This document shows, in pieces, positions 57,626 through 64,000 of a stretch of 64,000 nucleotides of DNA. Both the position numbers and the translations under genes were made by a program. The notes under the pieces are model-generated. The model was not told the DNA's origin. It ran no database searches and saw only the letters and a list, made by a program, of their open reading frames with translations. Origin of the DNA: Ligustrum vulgare (lineage: Eukaryota > Streptophyta > Magnoliopsida > Lamiales > Oleaceae); contig OY743169.1 of assembly GCA_963555705.1 (NCBI GenBank), positions 49,962,124 to 50,026,123 of the forward strand. The letters are read 5' to 3'. Each line of letters begins with the position of its first letter. The first letter of the stretch is position 1.

Positions 57626-59074
57626 ACCACCAACAATGATGCAGAGTATGAGGTTGTCATTGTCGGCCTACAAGCTGCGCAGCCCCTTGGGGTCGAGCAT
57701 GTCAAGGTAATGGGTGACTCGCAGTTGGTAGTAGAGCAAGTTAATGGAACTTGTAAAGCAAAGGATGAGAAGATGTCGTTTTACAAAATGATAGATCTTG
57801 ACTTGCAAATGAAGTTCAGATATTGCAGCATAGATAAAATACCAAGTTCAGCCAATCATAAGGCCAATGCCCCGTAAAGACTTACTTTTTTCAATTTGGA
57901 TAACTTGGAACGAACTGTGTTTCTACGAACACATCATGAGCCCAGCATTGCACCCCGACTTGATATCATGGACATCTCAGAGCATGAGTCTTGTTGGATG
58001 GACCTAATTATTGAATACTTGAAGTCGAGAAGATTGTCAAGCGACAAAGTAGAGGAAAGAAGAATTAGAGCAAGAGCCCCAAGGTATACAATCTTGCAGA
58101 ACACTTTGTTTCGCCGAAGCTTCACACTTCCCTACCTTCGATGTTTGACCTCGAAAGAGGCTGCACTTGCTATGACCAAGGTTCATGAAGGACTTTGTAG
58201 AGGTCACCAGGGAGCAAGGACTCTGGTAAATTTGTTGGTGAGATACAATTATTACTGGCCGAACATGAAGGACACCCTAAATTATGTGAAGACTTGTGAA
58301 AAGTGCCAAAGGTTTGCAGCCAGCAGAAGAACTTTCTCCTATGTGCCCATACCCTTTCACTCAATGGGGAATCAACATTCTTGGGCCCTTTCCAGTAGTG
58401 GTCAAGTCAAATTCTTAGCAATACTTCACGAAATGGGTAGAAGAAGAACCTTTCATCGTGATTTCTGAATAGAATCTGGAGTCTTTTGTATGGAAGTCAA
58501 TTGTTTGCCGCTTTGGTCTTCCCAAAACATTGATCACTGACAATGAAAGACAGTTTGACTGTCAAGCTTTCAAGCCGTTCTGCAGGAATTTGGAAATCAA
58601 CAACAGGTTAACTTCGGTTTCACACTAGCAAAGTAATGGGTTGGCAGAAGTCACACACATGCCTATACTGCAAGACCTATGCACTTGTTTGGATAATGTC
58701 AAGGAAGATTGGCTCGATCTCGGACAAATCGAACAACGTTCAAAACAGCCGCCAGGGAAACTCCATTTATGCTAGCCTTTGGTATGGAAGCAACGACTCC
58801 AGTAGAAGTAACAATCCTTAGCTTTAGTGCTATGGCTACGGGATCGCCCGACCAAGATAGCAGGCAAAGAGAAAATCTAGACCCCTCGAGGAAATCCTAG
58901 AAGGCGCAATATTGAAAATAGCCGCCTACTAGCAGGCCCTATCGAAGAAGTTCAACATCAGCATCGAGAAGAGAAACATTAGAGTAGGATATCTCGTCCT
59001 TCGCTGAAGTGAAGCCTCCGATCTTCAACCAGGAAAGCTCGAGCCAATATGGTGATGAATATATGATGAAGGAG
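57626..59074 (+). pseudogene. pol of Tat element 2, 3' part (RH end and integrase)
   Basis: Continues NNDAEYEVVIVGL, DSQLVVEQVNGTC (57626-57875). The integrase finger with HEGLCRGHQGARTL and CEKCQRFA lies near 58180-58320. The core is degraded (LITDNERQFDCQAF near 58530). Text resembling RETPFMLAFGMEATTPVEVT follows near 58757. It ends at KLEPIW near 59050, cut by the Athila-type LTR. Several frameshifts. Confidence 0.8.
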
Positions 59075-60360
59075 TGTTGGGATTCTTGATTCCACTTGAC
59101 CATTACCTAATTGAATTATCACAAGCAAATATAAATGCAATTCATTAATCATGTTAGACCCGATTTTCCAAGCTTAGCCAATTACCTCTCTCGAGTGAAA
59201 TCAACCCTAATTAGTGGCATTAACCTACTATATCTCTATGTTGATTAAAAACACACCAATTGCATTAAACCTTTGTGAAAATAACTCAATGGATCATCTA
59301 GGGTTTTAGGTATATCTCTATCCTAAACAAGAACCTAGACCAAATATTGTATTGATCTAGAATACACAACAATTTCTCAATAATTGCACATCCCATGAAA
59401 CCTAAGCATAAATATGGCCACAATAAATGCTAGTCAATAAATACAACAATAAATGCACAAGATAATAAAAAGCTTAAATTCTTAATACAAGCAACAATGT
59501 CAACTAAGCTAGGTCAAGCTTCATCAATCATCCCAACACTAAATAACTTAGCCCATAGTGAAATAACAATAAAATTCAAGAATTAAATGCATTATTTCAA
59601 CTACAAAGTAAAGTAAATAAAGAAATATGAAGATTAAGCAATAATACTTCCCTTCACCAATGATTCTTGCTTCAAAATATCACTATTCTTCTACAATAAT
59701 GTTGGTATTTCTCCCCAAATCAATATTCATCAACAAAACTATACACTATCAAGAGAAATTACAAGATGAAAATGAGATAAAAATAGAGAAAGAGAGAGCT
59801 AGGGTTTTCTTGACTTCAAAAAGGGGTGAAGACTCCTCCAAAACTAAGCAAAAATCACTTAAAACCCTCCCAAAATCGCGTAGATCCGCATATAACAGCT
59901 TTTGGGCCAAACTGGGTCGGCCCAGATTATCGCTCCATTTTATGACCACGCGATCGGGTGGCAGAGTACCTCGTGATCACGTGGTTGAGGTGAAAAACTC
60001 TCGGGTTGAGTTTATGCCTGACTTCGCGAACGCGACATGTGCATAACAACGCGATCGCGTGGTTGACCTGAGTGATGTTTTGCAGCTTGATCCTCTTTTG
60101 ATGATTTGCAATTGGGTCCTCCAACTTTCAATATAGATCAACTTGGTCCCCAAACTTTGACTCTTTGATGGATTTGACTCTTTTTTCCACAATTTCTTCA
60201 AGTATTTATTCATTTAGCTTCTTTCTTGTGCTTTCTCCATGAAGTTGATTGTTAAACCTATTTAACCACAAAATATGCACAATTAAGTAGGTATTTGTCC
60301 AAATTACTCCAAAAGTATTACTAAAAATATATGAAATATGCATGTAAAATGCACTCAACA
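59075..60360 (-). mobile_element. Athila-type LTR
   Basis: Read on the minus strand it starts TGTTGAGTGCATTTTACATG and ends AATCCCAACA. A PPT-like TTTGGAGGTATT lies directly upstream on the minus strand (60361-60372), so this is the 3' LTR of a minus-strand element whose integrase lies at 62.2-63.26 kb. CG boxes at 59946-60062; the TATA-like text near 59896 is weak. The left edge is set by loss of Tat homology and the TG terminus. Confidence 0.7.
59889..60062 (-). promoter_or_regulatory. LTR promoter with CGATCG boxes
   Basis: Boxes (plus-strand text): CCACGCGATCGGGTGG 59946, CTCGTGATCACGTGG 59970, CTTCGCGAACGCGA 60022, AACGCGATCGCGTGG 60048. In the minus-strand direction all precede a weak TATA-like TTATATG near 59893. 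Confidence 0.4.
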
Positions 60361-61113
60361 AATACCTCCAAACTTAAACTCTTGCTCGTCCCGAGCAAGA
60401 ATATTCACATGCATCTACAAAAAATAATGACAATATGATCAACAATGCTAGATAGCTCGCAATTTTCCATGAGTGTGAAACTGCATAATTAATTAACAAT
60501 TATGTTCCCAAATAATGCTACAAAAAATGAGTTTGGCTTATCCGATGTTCGATCGGTGCGTGTGTGCATAGTCCCTGTCAATCGTCAATAAGACTCAAGA
60601 ATGTTGATGAGTAAAGAGTTTTCAAATCAAACTAGCCCACCATTAGTGGTCAATTCTTTCCTTTCCCACTCATGACATTCATCCCCCAATGAATAATCTT
60701 CTTTCCACTATCGGGATGCAATTCTAGAGGGTACTCTCAAATCACTCTTTCTTTTTTCACTCTAATATGGGTGTGTTTTACCGACAACCTCGACAACCTA
60801 GAAATGCAGTGACTCTCCACTAATGAGTGCTTCGACATTCAAGTTTATACCAAGCAATTCAAACCCACTATTCATCTAAGCCCTTATGCAAGTACAAATG
60901 CATGATTTCTAACAACTAATATGATGTTTGCTCGTGACTTCCCCACTCCCTTAAGCTTTCTAATTGACCCATGTAGCGAGTTTTAGGTCGGTAGCTACCC
61001 GATTGTTTTAGATCAAAGGGTACCAGGTTTCAAAATACCCCTACGGACTTATTAACTCGAGTAAAAAAGGCTACGAAGTGGGGTAGACTTATTAAGAGAA
61101 TGCAATGATAATG

Positions 61114-61144
<31 letters not shown>

Positions 61145-62189
61145 GTGTATGAGTACCCTACTCATTAAGCTTTCTATTTGACCCATGTAACGAGCTTTCG
61201 GCCGGTGACTCCCAAGTTTTAAACTTAAGGCACCAAGTTTCAAGATACTCCTACGGGCTTAATAACTCGAGTCAAAGAAGCTTCGAGATAGGGAAATGCA
61301 ATGCAACAATTAAAATGGGCTTAGAACTCTAGCATATGGTCATTACTTGGCTTATACTTGGCGAAAGATACTCCACACAAAAATTTACTTCCACATGCAT
61401 GGAATCACCACACGTCTAGGCCGTCTCCTTTACCAGGTCGACCACCCCCAAACTTGTCTTACATTAGGATCAAGAGATTTAGAGCATTAGGAAACATTTG
61501 ATAGGTTGATACAAATAAACAATACAAGCTCACAACCTAGTTCATCTACTCCATTAACCTCTTCGCCCTTCAACAACTCCCAAACTCACCGACAATTAAA
61601 CATGACTATTGCTCAATGTACATATGATCTTACATGGATAAGCATTTAACGAAAGTAGCACAAGTAGGACATTTGGTCATAACTCATGAATTAACAACAA
61701 TTTCAAACATCAAAGTCTTATAAGTCGGCAAGGCTATCTAGCATGTCAGTATTCTCAACAAAATAAACAATTTCAACCATCAAGACATCAAGGGCCGGCA
61801 AGGCAATGTAAAATGTTCATAAAGCAACATGATCCCAACACCCCCAAACTTAAATCAAACATTGTCCTCAATGTTGAGAATGACATAATAACAAGAAACG
61901 GATGGGTGATGGAACTTCCCCGGATTGATGCGTGTATGATGTTCCAAATTGACCTAAGCTTTGATTCTCTTGCTACGCAAATCTCCCCCAAACTTGTTGA
62001 GGACAAGGTTGTTTAGGATTTCAAAAAAATTTCGAACCTACAAAAGTTGGTGATTAACCAAGTTAGACATAATAAAAATGCAATAATTAAATATCAACAA
62101 GTAATTAGAAGAGTAGAAATTTGGGTTGCCTTCCAAAAAGTGCTTGGTTAAAGTCGTAAGCTCGACTTTTTGATACAATTACTCCGGGT
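60361..62189 (-). other. Athila-type 3' non-coding region
   Basis: No env-like frame is seen. A segment of about 150 bp is duplicated in tandem: 60950-61090 and 61160-61300 share TAAGCTTTCTAATTGACCCA, then AAGTTTCAAGATACTCCTAC and TTAATAACTCGAGT-type text, separated by a poly-T of about 25. CCCCCAAACTT motifs recur at 61440, 61840 and 61985. Confidence 0.5.
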
Positions 62190-63258
62190 TCGCAAGAGGG
62201 ATGGATGACTTCTCTTTTTCATAATTACCCCCCAAGTATGGCTTCAAGCGTTGCCCATTTACTTTGAAGTTCCCTTTACTTCCATGATAAAGTTAGACCG
62301 CTCCATGTGGGAAGATTTGAGCAATGGTGAAAGGTCCCGACCATCTAGAGCGGAGTTTACCGGGGAACAATCGAAGTCTTGAGTTGTAGAGAAGTTCTTG
62401 TTTCCCAACTTGGAAGTCCCGCTTCACAATATTCTTGTCATGCCATCTCTTTGTCTTCTCTTTGTAAATCCGAGCATTTTCATATGATTCAAGGCGGAAT
62501 TCATCAAGCTCATTGAGTTGGAGTAATCTTTTTTCACCGGCCAACTCCATATCAAAATTGAAGACTTTTGTTGCCCAATATGCTCAGTGCTCAAGCTCAA
62601 CCAGGAGATGACATGCTTTACCAAATAGGAGTCGAAATGGAGACATACCAATGGGGGTCTTGAAAGCGGTACGGTATGCCTATAATGCATCATCCAATTT
62701 CTTGGACCAATATTTCCTCGAGGCATTCACCGTCACTTCAAGGATCTTTTTCAATTCTCTATTTGAAATTTGAACCTGCCCACTTGTTTGCAGATGATAA
62801 GGAGTAGATATTCGATGTTTGACTCCATACTTGGTCAAAAGTGAGTTGAAGATGCGGTTACAAAAGTGTTTCCCCCATCACTAATGATAGCTCGAGGGGT
62901 GCCATAACGAGTAAAAATATTTTTCTTTACAAAATTCACCACCACCCGAGCATCATTTGTGGGGAGTGCCACTTCTTCTACCCACTTGGACACATAGTCT
63001 ATCGCAACTAAGATGTATTGATTAGAAAAGGACGATGGAAAAGGTCCCATGAAATCAATACCCCAAACATCGAATATCTCCACTTCTAAAATAGAATTTA
63101 AGGGCATTTCATTTCGGTTAGAGATATTACCCAAGCGTTGGCATCGGTCACATTTGGACACAAGTGTGTGAGTATCCTTGAACAAAATGGGCCAATAAAA
63201 TCCCGACTGAAGAACCTTTGATGTAGTTTTCACGGCACCAAAATGGCCTCCATAAGGC
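62190..63258 (-). pseudogene. Athila-type integrase, broken
   Basis: The minus strand reads PYGGHFG near 63250, VLQSGFYWP, a [10 protein letters not shown] finger, [26 protein letters not shown], then a shifted [10 protein letters not shown] where related elements have Glu in place of the underlying Gln, then [20 protein letters not shown] and RWSGPFTI near 62340, ending with KVNGQRLKPYL near 62230. A shift near 62850 and stops near 62580 and 62296 inactivate it. No RT follows on its upstream side. Confidence 0.85.
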
Positions 63259-63259
63259 G

Positions 63260-64000
63260 ATGATCATCTATTCATCACCCGGTTTTGTTCCTCAAGCGAC
63301 TAGAGCTCAAGAGCCCGTTGTTAATGAAGAAGACATGCTTTTTGGAGATTTCATGAATCCTCCTATTGTCGAGAATCAATCAAGCATCGTCTATCCCTCC
63401 TACAATCATACAAATTTTCAACTTCGACCGGATGTCATCAATTTATTCTCCAACACCATCTCATTCTATGGGAGGACCGATGAAAATCCACATGCCCATG
63501 TGGTACTGTTCCTAGAGATTTGTAGCAACTTCGACTATGAGAGTGTGAGTGTGGAGGCAATCTGGATGAGGTTATTTGTACATACATTGAAAGATAAAGC
63601 AAGAGAATGGCTTGACACTTTGCCTTCGGGGAGCATCACGACTTGGGTAGAGTTTGTCCAAAGGTTCACTACAAAATTTTTCCCACCATCTAGAGTTTCC
63701 AAACTCAAGCATGATATTACTACATTTCAACAATTCGAGATGGAGAGCTTTCATGAAGCTTGGGAGAGATTCAAGGATATGCTTAGGAAGTTCCCGAATC
63801 ATGGGATTACATTGGGGCAACAAGTCAACAACTTCTATGCTGGGTTAACTCCTCCTTGCCGTTCAAATGTGGATTCATCCTCTAATGGGTCCATCAAGAC
63901 AAAGAGCATTCGGGAGGCTTATGATTTGTTTGAGATCATGAGTGAACAAAGTGCAATGTGGCCGGATAGAAGTGCACCAAGGAGTTCTAGAGGTGCACGA
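63260..64000 (+). CDS. Athila-type gag, 5' part, runs off the window
   Basis: An open frame of 247 codons from ATG 63260 to the window end, without a stop. The gag core reads [62 protein letters not shown] and [10 protein letters not shown], typical of Athila gag. It lies on the strand opposite to the adjacent integrase. The natural gag start and any LTR upstream of it are missing, so the frame begins at a rearrangement junction. Confidence 0.85.
   Translation, partial: MIIYSSPGFVPQATRAQEPVVNEEDMLFGDFMNPPIVENQSSIVYPSYNHTNFQLRPDVINLFSNTISFYGRTDENPHAHVVLFLEICSNFDYESVSVEAIWMRLFVHTLKDKAREWLDTLPSGSITTWVEFVQRFTTKFFPPSRVSKLKHDITTFQQFEMESFHEAWERFKDMLRKFPNHGITLGQQVNNFYAGLTPPCRSNVDSSSNGSIKTKSIREAYDLFEIMSEQSAMWPDRSAPRSSRGAR

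Larger units (their letters stand above)
51483..59074 (+). mobile_element. Truncated Tat-type Ty3/gypsy element 2
   Basis: Same family as the element at 20240-30030, but on the plus strand: matching PBS, gag, protease, RT, RNase H and integrase. It has a 5' LTR only. Coding homology stops near 59050 in the integrase C-terminal region (KLEPIW), just before an Athila-type LTR. The 3' part, including an antisense gene and 3' LTR, is absent from the window. A solo LTR interrupts the second RNase H at 55865. Many more stops than in copy 1 show that it is older or less constrained. Confidence 0.85.

Overview
The window is nuclear DNA of a flowering plant, most likely a eudicot. It is AT-rich and holds one intron-containing plant gene set among nested LTR retrotransposons, MITEs, a Helitron and low-complexity arrays. 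No bacterial-type gene, rRNA, tRNA or CRISPR array was found. The only gene that reads as functional is a sphingosine kinase (SPHK1-type, 10 exons, 32842-43635, 485 codons). All other coding material belongs to transposons or is decayed.

Layout: 0.8-2.5 kb is a decayed SWAP/surp-domain splicing-factor gene. 3.8-5.4 kb is a small non-autonomous Helitron. 5.7-6.5 kb holds Tourist-like MITEs. 6.5-16.0 kb is a very long inverted repeat: a CCCCA-rich arm and GGTCACA repeats meet their reverse complement near 11.96 kb. Two complete solo LTRs with target-site duplications (TSDs) sit inside its arms. 16.4-20.2 kb holds more GGTCACA/CCACCA repeats, a hAT MITE and a third solo LTR. 20.24-30.03 kb is a complete Tat-type Ty3/gypsy element on the minus strand (TSD ATTCC), with a degenerate gag-pol and an opposite-strand gene of the 'putative gypsy type transposon' family. 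30.5-32.8 kb holds a GC-rich hAT MITE and further MITE remnants. 32.84-43.64 kb is SPHK1; intron 3 contains a 2.2-kb solo LTR with a nested hAT fragment, and intron 9 (4.6 kb) contains inverted repeats and a low-complexity island. 44.58-51.19 kb is a complete Ty1/copia element (TSD GGTTC). 51.48-59.07 kb is a second, truncated Tat element on the plus strand with a solo LTR in its RNase H. 59.08-64 kb is Athila-type material: an LTR and integrase on the minus strand joined head to head with a plus-strand gag that leaves the window.

Most striking points: (1) five of the LTR families here, copia and gypsy-like alike, carry CG-rich near-palindromes just upstream of a TATA-like box, usually 80-100 bp away, and the Tat LTRs carry a related CG palindrome farther upstream; (2) the foldback-like repeat at 6.5-16 kb; (3) the Tat antisense gene with its own TATA box and introns; (4) an intact SPHK1 reading frame despite heavy intronic insertion. 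TSDs, LTR termini and exon joins were read directly from the sequence. Family names come from remembered protein motifs, not from searches.
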